The notes under the pieces: generated by a model
Databases searched by the model: none
What the model saw: the letters and a program-made list of their open reading frames with translations, nothing else
Told to the model about the DNA's origin: nothing
NCBI RefSeq assembly: GCF_026627505.1
Contig: NZ_JAPNLK010000026.1
Coordinates: 1-64,000 of the forward strand
Source of the DNA: Streptomyces sp. H27-H5
Lineage (GTDB): Bacteria > Actinomycetota > Actinomycetes > Streptomycetales > Streptomycetaceae
Direction: 5' to 3'
DNA: 64,000 bases
Position numbers and translations under genes: made by a program
In this document: one piece after another, positions 26,114 through 37,967 of the stretch
Numbering within the stretch: the stretch's first letter is position 1
Layout: every line of letters starts with the position of its first letter

Positions 26114-26171
26114 TCCTTGCCGCCAGTTGGCGTGGGCGTTTCGCCGGACGAGGCGATGTGAACCACGTCAA

Positions 26172-26192
26172 GGGGGCCCCGCAGGGGCCCCC
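26172..26192 (+). terminator. Hairpin between clpP2 and clpX
   Basis: GGGGGCCCC (26172-26180), GCA loop, GGGGCCCCC (26184-26192). A perfect 9-bp stem 58 bases after clpP2. It may be a terminator or a partial attenuator, since clpX follows 75 bases later. Confidence 0.6.
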
Positions 26193-26266
26193 CGGCAAGG
26201 TACCGTCGGATATGAGGCACCAGGAGCGCTGAACCAGGCGTCTCCCAGGCGAAGGGGAAGCACCTC

Positions 26267-27553
<1,287 letters not shown>

Positions 27554-27569
27554 CGACAACGCGGTTGTG

Positions 27570-27611
27570 AGAAGGGGGCGCCCCGGCCGGTCGGCCGGGG
27601 CGCCCCCTTCT
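27570..27611. terminator. Bidirectional terminator after clpX
   Basis: A 19-bp stem (27570-27588 with 27593-27611) with a four-base loop lies between the convergent clpX and the Pro/Gln-rich protein gene. Confidence 0.93.
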
Positions 27612-27635
27612 CTCACGTCGTGGGACGCTCGCGGT

Positions 27636-28601
27636 TCACTTCTTGACGCGGGCGCTCTTGTAGAGCTTCGCCGCGAGGTCGGCGTTCTGTTCCAGCGTGT
27701 AGCCCGTCTTGCCACTCAGCACGGCGGCCACGTCGACCGTCGTGACGATGCCCACGGTGCTGAAGTCCCCCCAGATGCAGACGGGGGCGACGAGTTCCTT
27801 GGGGCCGAGGCCCGTGGCCTTCTTGGAACTCAGCTTGATTTCCTGGCACTTCATGACGGCGCCCTTGAACCCCTCGGGACTGATCTCCTTGGGGGTGCCG
27901 ATGAGTTCGGCAGTGCCGTCCTTGCTGCCCTTGGCCGCGTTGAGCTTCGCCAGGGCGAAGTAGCCGTCGATCGTCTTCTCGGGGCTCGCGATCTCGCCGT
28001 AGACGCCCTGGAAGTCGATGGTCTTGATCGACAGGGGGTTGTTCGGGTCACCGCTCTGGTAACCCATGCTCACCTTGTTCGGGTCCTTGATGCCCGCGGC
28101 CTCGGCCTTCTGGCGTTCTTCGTCGGTGAACTCCGGCTTGTTGTACTTCGGGTTCTGCTTGAAGTCGTCCACGTTCGCCGGGGCGACCAGCTTGTAGCCC
28201 TTGGTGTCGTCCGACACCGCGCCCCCGCCGCCGCTGCCCAGGAAGTACCAGGCGCCGCCCGCGATGGCCGCCACCAGGACGACCGACAGGACGATCACGC
28301 CGGCCTTGGACTTCTTCGGCGGCTGCTGCGGCGGCATCCCGCCGTATGGCGGCTGCTGGGGCGGGATCCCCGGCTGTTGCGGGTAGCCGTAGCCAGGCTG
28401 CTGCGGGGGCTGCTGGGGGTAGCCGGGCTGCTGCGGGTACCCCTGGGGGGCGCCCGGCGGGGGCGGCTGCTGGGGGTAGCCGTAGCCGGGCTGCGGGGCA
28501 GGTTGCCCGTACGGGTTCGGCTGCTGCGGAGGCGGGCCTCCGTAGGGCCCGGGCTGCTGCGGCTGCCCGCCGCCGTACGGTCCCGGCTGGTTGTAACTCA
28601 T
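27636..28601 (-). CDS. Single-pass membrane protein with Pro/Gln/Gly/Tyr-rich cytoplasmic tail
   Basis: A protein of 321 residues. The first 95 are low-complexity repeats of the type PQQPGYGYPQQ, then a basic KKSK and one membrane segment (about 102-120, VIVLSVVLVAAIAGGAWYF). The remaining 200 residues are extracytoplasmic with an unassigned fold and two cysteines (in MKCQEI and PVCIWGD) that could pair. This layout is frequent among streptomycete hypothetical proteins. Function unknown. ATG at 28601 follows AAGGGGG. It is convergent with clpX. Confidence 0.8.
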   Translation of the reverse strand: MSYNQPGPYGGGQPQQPGPYGGPPPQQPNPYGQPAPQPGYGYPQQPPPPGAPQGYPQQPGYPQQPPQQPGYGYPQQPGIPPQQPPYGGMPPQQPPKKSKAGVIVLSVVLVAAIAGGAWYFLGSGGGGAVSDDTKGYKLVAPANVDDFKQNPKYNKPEFTDEERQKAEAAGIKDPNKVSMGYQSGDPNNPLSIKTIDFQGVYGEIASPEKTIDGYFALAKLNAAKGSKDGTAELIGTPKEISPEGFKGAVMKCQEIKLSSKKATGLGPKELVAPVCIWGDFSTVGIVTTVDVAAVLSGKTGYTLEQNADLAAKLYKSARVKK

Positions 28602-28795
28602 GACCGCGTCCCCCTTTAGGAACTTCTTATGTTGCTCTCATCCTGACGGAAGGACGGCGGGTTCCGGCCGCCGGGGCCCCAGGCGTTACGGAACCACGAC
28701 GCCGGCGCCGCCCCGATCGGCGAGGTCGTCGGGGCGCGGGCCGGGAGACGGAATGGATTCGTGACTGGGGCGGCGGCGCCCGTATCCTGTGCCCC

Positions 28796-31417
28796 GTGAC
28801 CGAGAACACGCAGACACCCAGCGCCCCCACCTCCGAACTGCCGACCCAGTACGCGCCGGCCGAGGTAGAGGGAGAGCTCTACGAGCGCTGGGTGGAGCGC
28901 GGTTACTTCACCGCCGATCCGGCGAGCGAGAAGCCCCCGTACACCATCGTCATCCCGCCGCCGAACGTCACCGGCTCGCTCCACCTGGGACACGCCTTCC
29001 AGCACACGCTCATGGACGCCCTCACCCGCCGCAAGCGGATGCAGGGTTACGAGGCGCTGTGGCTGCCGGGCATGGACCACGCCGGCATCGCCACCCAGAA
29101 CAAGGTCGAGCAGCAGCTCGCCGAGGAGGGCAAGTCCCGCCACGACCTGGGCCGCGAGGAGTTCATCGAGCGCGTCTGGCAGTGGAAGGAAGAGTACGGC
29201 GGCAAGATCCTCGGCCAGATGCGTCGCCTCGGCGACGGCGTCGACTGGTCGCGTGAGCGCTTCACCATGGACGAGGGCCTGTCCAAGGCCGTCCAGACCA
29301 TCTTCAAGAAGCTCTACGACGACGGACTGATCTACCGGGCCGAGCGCATCATCAACTGGTGCCCCCGCTGTCTGACCGCCATCTCCGACATCGAGGTGGA
29401 GTACCAGGACGACGCGGGCGAGCTGGTCTCGATCCGTTACGGCGAGGGCGAGGACAGCCTCGTCGTCGCGACGACCCGCGCCGAGACGATGCTCGGTGAC
29501 ACCGCCGTCGCCGTCCACCCCGACGACGAGCGGTACAAGCACCTCGTCGGCACCCGGATCAAGCTTCCGCTGACCGACCGGACCATCCCGATCGTCGCCG
29601 ACACGCACGTCGACCCGGAGTTCGGCACCGGCGCCGTCAAGGTGACGCCCGCGCACGACCCGAACGACTTCGCGATCGGGCAGCGCCACGACCTCGAATC
29701 CATGACGATCATGGACGAGCGGGGCGTCATCACCGTCCACGGCCCCTTCCAGGGCCTGGACCGCTTCGAGGCCCGTTCGGCCGTCGTCGGCGCACTGCGC
29801 GAGCAGGGCCGCATCGTCGCCGAGAAGCGCCCGTACCAGCACTCCGTCGGGCACTGCTCGCGCTGTAGCACCACCGTCGAGCCGCGCCTGTCGCTCCAGT
29901 GGTGGGTCGGCGTCAAGCCGCTCGCCACCGCGGCGGGCGACGCGGTCCGTGACGGCCGGGTCGCGATCCACCCGCGCGAGATGGAGAAGCGCTACTTCGA
30001 CTGGGTCGACAACCTCAACGACTGGTGCATCTCGCGCCAGCTGTGGTGGGGCCACCGGATCCCGATCTGGTACGGCCCGGAGGGTGAGATCGTCTGCGTC
30101 GGACCGGACGACGAGATCCCGACCGGCGAGGGCTGGACGCAGGACACCGACGTCCTCGACACGTGGTTCTCCTCCGGCCTGTGGCCGTTCTCCACGCTCG
30201 GCTGGCCGGAGAAGACCCCGGACCTGGAGAAGTTCTACTCCACCGACGTCCTGGTCACCGGCCACGACATCATCTTCTTCTGGGTCGCCCGGATGATGAT
30301 GTTCGGTCTGTACGCCATGGACGGCGAGGTCCCCTTCAAGACGATCGCGCTGACCGGCCTGGTCCGTGACGAGCGCGGCAAGAAGATGTCGAAGTCCTTC
30401 GGCAACGTCGTCGACCCGCTGGACTGGATGGACAAGTACGGCTCCGACGCCGTCCGCTTCACCCTCGCCAAGGGCGCCAACCCCGGCACCGACGTCCCGA
30501 TCGGCGAGGACTGGGTCCAGGCGTCCCGGAACTTCGCCAACAAGATCTGGAACGCGACCCGCTTCGCGCTGATGAACGGCGCCACCGTCGAGGGCGAGCT
30601 GCCGGCCCCCGAGCAGATGTCGGCGACCGACCGCTGGATCCTGTCGCGGCTGAACAAGACCGTCGAGCAGGTGGACGCGTACTACGAGGACTTCCAGTTC
30701 TCGAAGCTCAGCGAGGCCCTCTACCACTTCGCGTGGGACGAGGTCTTCGACTGGTACGTCGAGCTGTCGAAGACGACGTTCTTCGCGGGCGGCGAGGGCG
30801 CGAAGGTCTCCGGCCGCGTCCTCGGCGAGGTCCTCGACGTCACGCTGCGCCTGCTGCACCCGGTGGTCCCCTTCGTCACCGAGACCCTGTGGACCACGCT
30901 CACGGGCGGCGAGTCCCTCGTCATCGCCGACTGGCCCAAGGACAGCGGCTTCCGCGACGAGGCCGCCGAGCGGGAGATCGAGAACCTCCAGGCCGTCGTC
31001 ACCGAGGTCCGCCGCTTCCGCGCCGACCAGGGCCTGCAGCCGGGCCAGAAGGTCCCGGCCCGCCTGGACCTGGCCGGTACCGCGCTGGCCGCGCACGAGG
31101 GCGCGATCCGGCAGCTGCTGCGCCTCCAGCCGGAGGGCGATGACTTCAGCGCCACCGCGACCCTGCCGGTCGGCGGCGCCACCGTCGCGCTCGACCTGTC
31201 GGGCACCATCGACGTGGCCGCCGAGCGCAAGCGGCTGTCGAAGGACCTGGCCGCCGCGGAGAAGGAGAAGCAGCAGGCGGAGGGCAAGCTCGGCAACGAG
31301 GCCTTCCTCGCCAAGGCCCCCGACAACGTCGTGGACAAGATCAAGGGCCGGCTCGCCAAGGCCGAGTCGGACATCACGCGAATCCAGGCCCAGCTGGACA
31401 CGCTGCCGCCCGCGTAG
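28796..31417 (+). CDS. valS: Valyl-tRNA synthetase
   Basis: A protein of 873 residues, class I aminoacyl-tRNA synthetase charging tRNA-Val. The HIGH-type motif is HLGHAFQHT (about 62-70), an inserted CP1 editing domain follows, and KMSKS is present in [11 protein letters not shown] (about 526-536). A C-terminal coiled coil ([20 protein letters not shown]) ends the protein, typical of ValS. GTG at 28796 fits the streptomycete start. No T-box leader was recognised in the 194 bases upstream. Confidence 0.97.
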   Translation: MTENTQTPSAPTSELPTQYAPAEVEGELYERWVERGYFTADPASEKPPYTIVIPPPNVTGSLHLGHAFQHTLMDALTRRKRMQGYEALWLPGMDHAGIATQNKVEQQLAEEGKSRHDLGREEFIERVWQWKEEYGGKILGQMRRLGDGVDWSRERFTMDEGLSKAVQTIFKKLYDDGLIYRAERIINWCPRCLTAISDIEVEYQDDAGELVSIRYGEGEDSLVVATTRAETMLGDTAVAVHPDDERYKHLVGTRIKLPLTDRTIPIVADTHVDPEFGTGAVKVTPAHDPNDFAIGQRHDLESMTIMDERGVITVHGPFQGLDRFEARSAVVGALREQGRIVAEKRPYQHSVGHCSRCSTTVEPRLSLQWWVGVKPLATAAGDAVRDGRVAIHPREMEKRYFDWVDNLNDWCISRQLWWGHRIPIWYGPEGEIVCVGPDDEIPTGEGWTQDTDVLDTWFSSGLWPFSTLGWPEKTPDLEKFYSTDVLVTGHDIIFFWVARMMMFGLYAMDGEVPFKTIALTGLVRDERGKKMSKSFGNVVDPLDWMDKYGSDAVRFTLAKGANPGTDVPIGEDWVQASRNFANKIWNATRFALMNGATVEGELPAPEQMSATDRWILSRLNKTVEQVDAYYEDFQFSKLSEALYHFAWDEVFDWYVELSKTTFFAGGEGAKVSGRVLGEVLDVTLRLLHPVVPFVTETLWTTLTGGESLVIADWPKDSGFRDEAAEREIENLQAVVTEVRRFRADQGLQPGQKVPARLDLAGTALAAHEGAIRQLLRLQPEGDDFSATATLPVGGATVALDLSGTIDVAAERKRLSKDLAAAEKEKQQAEGKLGNEAFLAKAPDNVVDKIKGRLAKAESDITRIQAQLDTLPPA

Positions 31418-31437
31418 CGGCCGGCCGGCAGGGCACG

Positions 31438-31480
31438 GGCGAAGGCCCCCACACCGTCGAGCGGCGTGGGGGCCTTCGCC
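31438..31480. terminator. Terminator of valS
   Basis: A perfect 15-bp stem (31438-31452 with 31466-31480) with a 13-base loop, 20 bases past the stop. Confidence 0.92.
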
Positions 31481-31667
31481 GTACACCGCCCCGCCGCCCA
31501 TGCCTTTCGCCACCCGTGCCGCGCCGCACGCCGTCCCGTCGACGGTCGTACGTCGCACGGGATGGGGCCGTCCGGCTCTGTCAAAAACCATCCCGAGTGC
31601 CACAAATCACTTCTTATGCCCCGCCATCTCATTCGATCGGGGCCGCTCACCACGGATGATGGGGGAC

Positions 31668-32816
31668 ATGCACGCCAAGCCCGTCGTCTCGGCGCTCCGC
31701 CAAGCCGCGGCCACCGGCCGCCGACTCGGCGAGGGCTGGGCCGGGTCCCCGCGGGCCATGGACGTCCTGACCGCCCTGAGCTGCCTTGCGCTGATGGCGC
31801 TGGACCTGCCGGGCCTGGCCGCCGCCGACAACTCGCTCAACGGCTGGATGGCCGCCGCCGTCCTCACCGCGGGCTGCGCGAGCCTGCTGGTGCGGCGCCG
31901 AATGCCCTGGCTCGCGTACCTCACGGCCCTGCTGTTCGTCGGATGGCTGCACGAGCTGACGTTGATCCAGTTCGCCCTGTACTCCGTCGGCCGCTACCGG
32001 GGCCGGCGGGCCGGGATCCTGGCCACCCTCGGGTACGTGGCCTTCGCGCTCGCGGTGTTCTGCGTGCCGGGATGGCCCGAGCCGCGGGTGCAGAGCCTCA
32101 GCGCCTTCCTCAGCCTGGTCGTGCCGATCGGGGTGCTCGCCTCGGCCGTCGGGATCGCCGCGTACCGGCACGACCTGGTGCGGGAGCTCGACGTGCGGCG
32201 GGCCGAGTCGGCCGTCCTGCAAGCCGTCCAGCAGGAGCGCACCTCCGTCGCCCGCGACGTGCACGACTTCGTCGGGCGGGAGCTGACCCTGCTGACCGTG
32301 CGCTCCGAGGTGCTGTCGACGCGGGCGCGCGAGACGACGTACGCGAAGGACTTCGAGGAGCTGGCCGACACCGCGCGCCGCGCCCACCTGGTGCTGAACG
32401 AGATCATCGTGCAGCGCGGCGGCCCCTCCGCGACGCCCGGCGTCGACGGCCTGGCGGCGCTGGCGCAGGAGAGCGGACGGGCCGGCTCGCCCGTCCGCCT
32501 GGTGATGGATCCCGAGGTGCACGAGGTGTCGCCGCTGCGCCAGGCCGCGGTCTACCGGGTGGTGCAGGAATGCCTCACCAACGCGGCCAAGCACGCCCGG
32601 GGCGAGACCATCGACGTGTCGATCGAGGCGGCCGGTCCGCACCTGCGGATCGCCGTCATCAACAGCCTCCCCGAACGCACCCCGGCCCGCGCCCCCGTCT
32701 CGGCGGGCTCGGGCACGGCGAGCATGTCCGAACGCGTGCGCAGCCTGGGCGGAACCCTGAAGGCGAAGCGGACCGACGAGTCGTACGTGGTGATCGCCAC
32801 GCTGCCGCGCGGCTAG
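31668..32816 (+). CDS. Orphan sensor histidine kinase, NarL/DesK class
   Basis: A protein of 382 residues with five or six membrane segments (about 30-165), then a HisKA_3-type dimerisation domain with phospho-acceptor H199 in ARDVHDFVG, and a HATPase domain with N box VVQECLTNAAKHA and a late box MSERVRSLGGTLK. The usual DxGxG box is replaced by a proline/alanine-rich loop. No response regulator gene adjoins it. It stops 44 bases before the convergent MreB-like gene. ATG at 31668 is taken because GGGGG precedes it; ATGs at 31656 and 31659 are possible. Confidence 0.82.
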   Translation: MHAKPVVSALRQAAATGRRLGEGWAGSPRAMDVLTALSCLALMALDLPGLAAADNSLNGWMAAAVLTAGCASLLVRRRMPWLAYLTALLFVGWLHELTLIQFALYSVGRYRGRRAGILATLGYVAFALAVFCVPGWPEPRVQSLSAFLSLVVPIGVLASAVGIAAYRHDLVRELDVRRAESAVLQAVQQERTSVARDVHDFVGRELTLLTVRSEVLSTRARETTYAKDFEELADTARRAHLVLNEIIVQRGGPSATPGVDGLAALAQESGRAGSPVRLVMDPEVHEVSPLRQAAVYRVVQECLTNAAKHARGETIDVSIEAAGPHLRIAVINSLPERTPARAPVSAGSGTASMSERVRSLGGTLKAKRTDESYVVIATLPRG

Positions 32817-32860
32817 GTCGGCTCTTTCGGATCGTGCCGGGCGCGGCGCGGTGCGGCCGG

Positions 32861-33910
32861 TCAGGCCTTGGCGGGGGACAGCAGGCCGTTCAGGGTGTCG
32901 AGGTCCTCGACGCACTTGCCCGACCCCAGCGCCACACAGTCCAGCGGGGCGTCCGCGACGAACACCGGGATGCCGGTCGCGGAGGCCATGCGCAGGTCCA
33001 GGCCCGGAAGCAGGGCGCCGCCGCCGGTGAGGACGATGCCGTGCTCCATCACGTCGCCCGACAGTTCCGGCGGGCATTCCTCCAGGGTGCCGCGCACGGC
33101 GGCGATGATCGCCTCGACCGATTCGTCGAGGGCGGCCCGGACGTCGACCGCGGTCAGTTCCAGGGTCTTCGGCATGCCCCCGACCTTCTCGCGGCCCCGC
33201 ACGGTGAAGGCGCGGGTCTCCAGTTCGGGCCGGTCCGGGACCGGCCAGGCCGAGCCGATGGCGACCTTGACGTCCTCGGCGGTGCGCTCGCCGACGAGCA
33301 GCCCGTGCGCCTTGCGGACGTGGTCCATGATCGCGGCGTCCAGTCGGTCCCCGCCGACCCGCAGCGAGCGGGAGGTGACGATGCCACCGAGCGAGATGAC
33401 GGCCACCTCGGTGGTTCCGCCGCCGATGTCGACCACCATGGAGCCGCGCGCCTCGGACACGGGCAGGCCGGCGCCGATCGCCGCCGCCATCGGTTCCTCG
33501 ATCAGGTGCACGGTCCTGGCGCCGGCCCGGGTGGACGCGTGGACGATGGCCCGTCGTTCGACCGGGGTGACCCCGGACGGCACGCAGACCACCATGCGGG
33601 TGCGCGGCCGGCGGCCCGGGACGGCCTTGCGGACGAAGTGCCGGATCATCTCCTCGGCGGCCTCGTAGTCGCAGATCACCCCGCCCTGGAGGGGGCGGAT
33701 CGCGGTGATGGAACCGGGGGTGCGGCCGATGGTCTCCTTGGCCTCGGTTCCGACGGCCAGCGCGGTGGTCGTACCGGCCTTCACGGCCACCACGGACGGC
33801 TCATTGAGGACGATGCCGTGGCCCCGGGCGTAGACGAGCGTGTTCGCGGTCCCGAGGTCGATCCCTATGTCGCGGCTGGAATTCGTCTTGTTGCTGCTGG
33901 CCTGCGGCAT
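32861..33910 (-). CDS. MreB/Mbl-like actin homologue, divergent paralogue
   Basis: A protein of 349 residues with all actin-fold ATP motifs: phosphate 1 [15 protein letters not shown], phosphate 2 [19 protein letters not shown], adenosine motif [14 protein letters not shown]. It is clearly related to the MreB encoded at 36774 but differs through the middle (AWPVPDRPELETRAFTVRG and VDVRAALDESVEAI). Streptomycetes have Mbl and a third MreB-like protein in addition to MreB. This one looks like the divergent third type. ATG at 33910 is chosen. It is divergent from folC across 117 bases. Confidence 0.85.
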   Translation of the reverse strand: MPQASSNKTNSSRDIGIDLGTANTLVYARGHGIVLNEPSVVAVKAGTTTALAVGTEAKETIGRTPGSITAIRPLQGGVICDYEAAEEMIRHFVRKAVPGRRPRTRMVVCVPSGVTPVERRAIVHASTRAGARTVHLIEEPMAAAIGAGLPVSEARGSMVVDIGGGTTEVAVISLGGIVTSRSLRVGGDRLDAAIMDHVRKAHGLLVGERTAEDVKVAIGSAWPVPDRPELETRAFTVRGREKVGGMPKTLELTAVDVRAALDESVEAIIAAVRGTLEECPPELSGDVMEHGIVLTGGGALLPGLDLRMASATGIPVFVADAPLDCVALGSGKCVEDLDTLNGLLSPAKA

Positions 33911-34027
33911 TTGTTCCCCTATCTCCTGCCCGCAAGGCTTGCATAACGATCCGGTCGCTTTGATCGCCGAAGGTCCTGAAACGGCCGGGCCGAAAGTCCT
34001 GCGGGTCCTCGTCCGTAGACTGGCCCC

Positions 34028-35566
34028 GTGAGTGAGCAGCAGCCCGAGAGCCATGGCCCCGACGAACCGGGCCGCCCCTTCGACGGGATCGACGCGTTCG
34101 ACCAGATCATCGCGGAGGAGTCCGACCGCGACCCCGACCTGGCGGTGATCGAGGCCGGTAGTCGCACCCTGCGCGCACACGGCGGAGCACCGCTGGGCGA
34201 CCAGGTGCCCGCCGTCCCCACCGACCCGGAGGTGGCCAAGGCGCTGCAGGAGGTGGAGCAGGAGCTGGCCGGCCGCTGGGGCGAGACGAAGCTGGAGCCG
34301 TCGGTCTCGCGGATCGCCGCGCTGATGGACGTACTCGGCGAGCCGCAGCGCGCGTACCCGTCCATCCACGTCACCGGCACCAACGGCAAGACCAGCACGG
34401 CCCGCATGATCGAGGCCCTGCTGAACGCCTTCGAGCTGCGCACCGGGCGCTACACCAGCCCGCACGTGCAGTCGGTCACCGAGCGGATCAGCCTGGACGG
34501 GGCGCCGATCACCCCGGAACGGTTCGTGGAGACCTACCACGACGTCAAGCCGTACGTGGAGATGGTCGACGCCGCCGAGGAGTACCGGCTGTCGTTCTTC
34601 GAGGTGCTCACCGGGATGGCCTACGCGGCCTTCGCGGACGCCCCCGTGGACGTGGCGGTCGTCGAGGTCGGCATGGGCGGCACCTGGGACGCCACCAACG
34701 TGATCGACGGCGTGGTCGCCGTGGTCACCCCGATCAGCCTCGACCACACCGACCGGCTCGGCTCCACCCCCGGCGAGATCGCGCAGGAGAAGGGCGGCGT
34801 GATCAAGCAGGACGCCACCGTCATCCTGGCGCAGCAGCCGGTCGACGCGGCGCAGGTGCTGCTGAAGAAGGCCGTCGAGGTCGACGCGACCGTGGCCCGC
34901 GAGGGCATGGAGTTCGGGGTCGTCTCCCGCGAGGTGGCGGTGGGCGGCCAGATGCTGACCCTGCGCGGCGTGGGCGGCGAGTACGACGGCATCTTCCTCC
35001 CGCTGTACGGGGCCCACATGGCGCACAACGCGGCCGTGGCGCTGGCGGCGGTCGAGGCCTTCTTCGGGATCGGCGCGGAGCACGCGCGGGAGCTGGACAC
35101 GGACACCGTGCGCAAGGCCTTCGCCTCGGTGACCTCGCCGGGCCGCATGGAGGTCGTCCGGCGCAGCCCCACCGTGGTCCTGGACGCGGCCCACAACCCG
35201 GCGGGGGCCCGGGTCACCGCCGAGGCCGTCACCGAGGCGTTCGGCTTCAGCCGGTTGATCGGCGTCATGGCCGCCAGCGAGGGCAAGGACGTCAGAGGCG
35301 TCCTGGAGGCCTTCGAGCCGATCTTCGCGGAGATCGTGGTCACGGAGAACTCCAGTCACCGGGCGATGTCGGCCGACGAACTGGCGGGCGTGGCGGTCGA
35401 GGTCTTCGGGGCCGACCGGGTGCAGGTGGAGCCGAGGCTGGACGACGCCCTGGAGGCGGCGATCACCCTGGCGGAGGAAGAGGCCGAATACGGCGGGGCC
35501 GGGGTCCTGGTGACCGGCTCGGTGATCACGGTGGGCGAGGCCCGCCTGCTGTTCAAGAGGGGCTGA
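34028..35566 (+). CDS. folC: Folylpolyglutamate / dihydrofolate synthase
   Basis: A protein of 512 residues. It joins glutamate to folates (and dihydropteroate). The ATP loop is VTGTNGKTSTARM (about 115-127), followed by YTSPHVQSVTERI, GMGGTWDATNV and the C-terminal domain with LDAAHNPAGA. The first 80 residues are an acidic extension often seen in streptomycete FolC. GTG at 34028 gives this N-terminus. The stop is four bases before the DUF4233 gene, matching the folC/Rv2446c pair in mycobacteria. Confidence 0.95.
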   Translation: MSEQQPESHGPDEPGRPFDGIDAFDQIIAEESDRDPDLAVIEAGSRTLRAHGGAPLGDQVPAVPTDPEVAKALQEVEQELAGRWGETKLEPSVSRIAALMDVLGEPQRAYPSIHVTGTNGKTSTARMIEALLNAFELRTGRYTSPHVQSVTERISLDGAPITPERFVETYHDVKPYVEMVDAAEEYRLSFFEVLTGMAYAAFADAPVDVAVVEVGMGGTWDATNVIDGVVAVVTPISLDHTDRLGSTPGEIAQEKGGVIKQDATVILAQQPVDAAQVLLKKAVEVDATVAREGMEFGVVSREVAVGGQMLTLRGVGGEYDGIFLPLYGAHMAHNAAVALAAVEAFFGIGAEHARELDTDTVRKAFASVTSPGRMEVVRRSPTVVLDAAHNPAGARVTAEAVTEAFGFSRLIGVMAASEGKDVRGVLEAFEPIFAEIVVTENSSHRAMSADELAGVAVEVFGADRVQVEPRLDDALEAAITLAEEEAEYGGAGVLVTGSVITVGEARLLFKRG

Positions 35567-35570
35567 GGGA

Positions 35571-35924
35571 ATGCGCACGCTCTGCGCGAGCACGCTGATC
35601 GGCGAGTTCTTCGTGATCGGGTTCGCGGGCCTGGTGGCCATGAAGGACCCGGACCTGACCCAGGCCACCGTGTGGACGGTGTGCGGCGTCGCCATGCTGC
35701 TGTCGGTCCTGCTGTGCGGGATGTTGTCGCGGCCCGGCGCGGTGCAGCTGGGATGGGCCCTCCAGGTGGGCCTGATCCTCAGCGGTTTCGTGGTGCCGAC
35801 GATGTTCTTCCTCGGGGCGGTCTTCGCCGGCCTGTGGTGGTGCTCCGTGCACTACGGGCGCCGCATCGACGACGTGAAGGCCCGTTGGGCCGCCGCCCAT
35901 CCGGAGCACGAGGCACAGGCCTGA
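35571..35924 (+). CDS. DUF4233 small membrane protein
   Basis: A protein of 117 residues with three or four hydrophobic segments, starting MRTLCASTLIGEFFVIGFAG. It ends with GLWWCSVHYGRRIDD and a short charged tail. Its place between folC and ndk is the conserved actinobacterial position of DUF4233 (Rv2446c in M. tuberculosis). Function unknown. The ATG lies four bases after the folC stop with GAGGG upstream, so it is probably coupled to folC. Confidence 0.88.
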   Translation: MRTLCASTLIGEFFVIGFAGLVAMKDPDLTQATVWTVCGVAMLLSVLLCGMLSRPGAVQLGWALQVGLILSGFVVPTMFFLGAVFAGLWWCSVHYGRRIDDVKARWAAAHPEHEAQA

Positions 35925-36033
35925 GGTCACGGCCGCGTCACCCCTGGGCGGCCGGCACCCGGCGGGGGCGGCCCGGCCCCGGCGCACCTGTAGATTCGTC
36001 CCACCGCACCCGTTTGCCGCAAGGAGTTACCAC

Positions 36034-36444
36034 ATGACCCAGCGCACCCTCGTCCTGCTCAAGCCCGACGCCGTCCGTCGTGGCCTGATCGGCGAGATCA
36101 TCGGCCGCATCGAGCGGAAGGCCGGCTGGACCATTCCCGCGCTGGAGCTGCGCACGCTCGACCAGGAGACCCTGGAGGCGCACTACGGCGAGCACAAGGG
36201 CAAGCCGTTCTACGAGCCCCTCATGGGCTTCATGTCCGGCGGCCCGGTCGTCGCGCTCGTGGTCGAGGGCGAGCGCGTGATCGAGGGCGTTCGCGGCCTC
36301 GCCGGCCCGACCGACCCGATCGCCGCGGCGCCCGGCTCGATCCGCGGCGACTTCGGTTCCATCACCCGGGAGAACCTGATCCACGCCTCGGATTCCGAGG
36401 AGTCCGCGGAGCGCGAGCTGAAGCTGTTCTTCCCCGCGCTCTGA
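36034..36444 (+). CDS. ndk: Nucleoside diphosphate kinase
   Basis: A protein of 136 residues that transfers the gamma phosphate between nucleoside triphosphates and diphosphates. It starts TQRTLVLLKPDAVRRGL, and the phosphorylated histidine is H117 in NLIHASDS (most bacteria have NxIHGSDS). Length and fold are standard. ATG at 36034 follows AAGGAG with seven bases between. A hairpin terminator follows. Confidence 0.97.
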   Translation: MTQRTLVLLKPDAVRRGLIGEIIGRIERKAGWTIPALELRTLDQETLEAHYGEHKGKPFYEPLMGFMSGGPVVALVVEGERVIEGVRGLAGPTDPIAAAPGSIRGDFGSITRENLIHASDSEESAERELKLFFPAL

Positions 36445-36773
36445 GGCCGTTCCCCCATCAAGCGGAACGCTGTCACCGCAGTCTCTTCTGACGCGAGATC
36501 AGCCGAATAGCGCTCACGACCTGGGGCGACCGAAGTAATTTCGGTCGCCCTTCGGTATTACCGGCGCCGACGGGGAACGCATGTGCAGGACACGACGTCA
36601 CCACTAAGGGGGCGGGTATCCGTTCCGGCGGGATTACCGGAGTCCCGTCGCGCGATGTCCGTACTTGCGGCACTACGATGGGGCCTCCACCCACACACCC
36701 ACCTCGCCGACCTGACAGCAGCCGCTATCAACTGGAAGGCCAGACGCTCCTCATGGGGAACAAGGGGAACACT
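36445..36773. other. Intergenic region ndk-mreB
   Basis: These 329 bases hold the ndk terminator (36524-36550) and the control region of the mre operon. No convincing small gene was found. Clear -35/-10 boxes could not be picked out by eye, although promoters for the mre cluster must lie here or just inside. Confidence 0.5.
36524..36550 (+). terminator. Terminator of ndk
   Basis: GGGCGACCGAA (36524-36534), loop GTAAT, TTCGGTCGCCC (36540-36550), then TT. A perfect 11-bp stem 80 bases after the stop. Confidence 0.88.
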
Positions 36774-37793
<1,020 letters not shown>

Positions 37794-37828
37794 TCGACTC
37801 CCCGTCCACGGGGCACGCGGAACACAAG

Positions 37829-37868
37829 GATCCGCCGTACGGGTGCTAGCGCGCCGGTGCGGCGGATC
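37829..37868 (+). repeat. Inverted repeat between mreB and mreC
   Basis: GATCCGCCG (37829-37837) pairs with CGGCGGATC (37860-37868) around a 22-base loop. It lies 36 bases after mreB and could lower read-through into mreC or protect the mreB mRNA end. Confidence 0.45.
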
Positions 37869-37967
37869 GTTGATATACAGGCAACAGTCCGGTGCGATCA
37901 CAGCTGCACGTCTCACCGGAGCGGCTCTGCCGCACGGGTATCTACGAGGAAGGCACGGCCGCCGCAC

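Noticed and set aside
28321..28600. Repetitive DNA considered as a possible tandem repeat element
   Set aside because: It is explained by the Pro/Gln/Gly/Tyr-rich coding repeats of the 27636-28601 protein.
28602..28795. Possible T-box or other riboswitch before valS
   Set aside because: No T-box sequence, specifier loop or antiterminator could be found.
28616..31603. A 995-residue minus-strand frame opposite valS
   Set aside because: Shadow of valS; no family features and it runs through the valS terminator.
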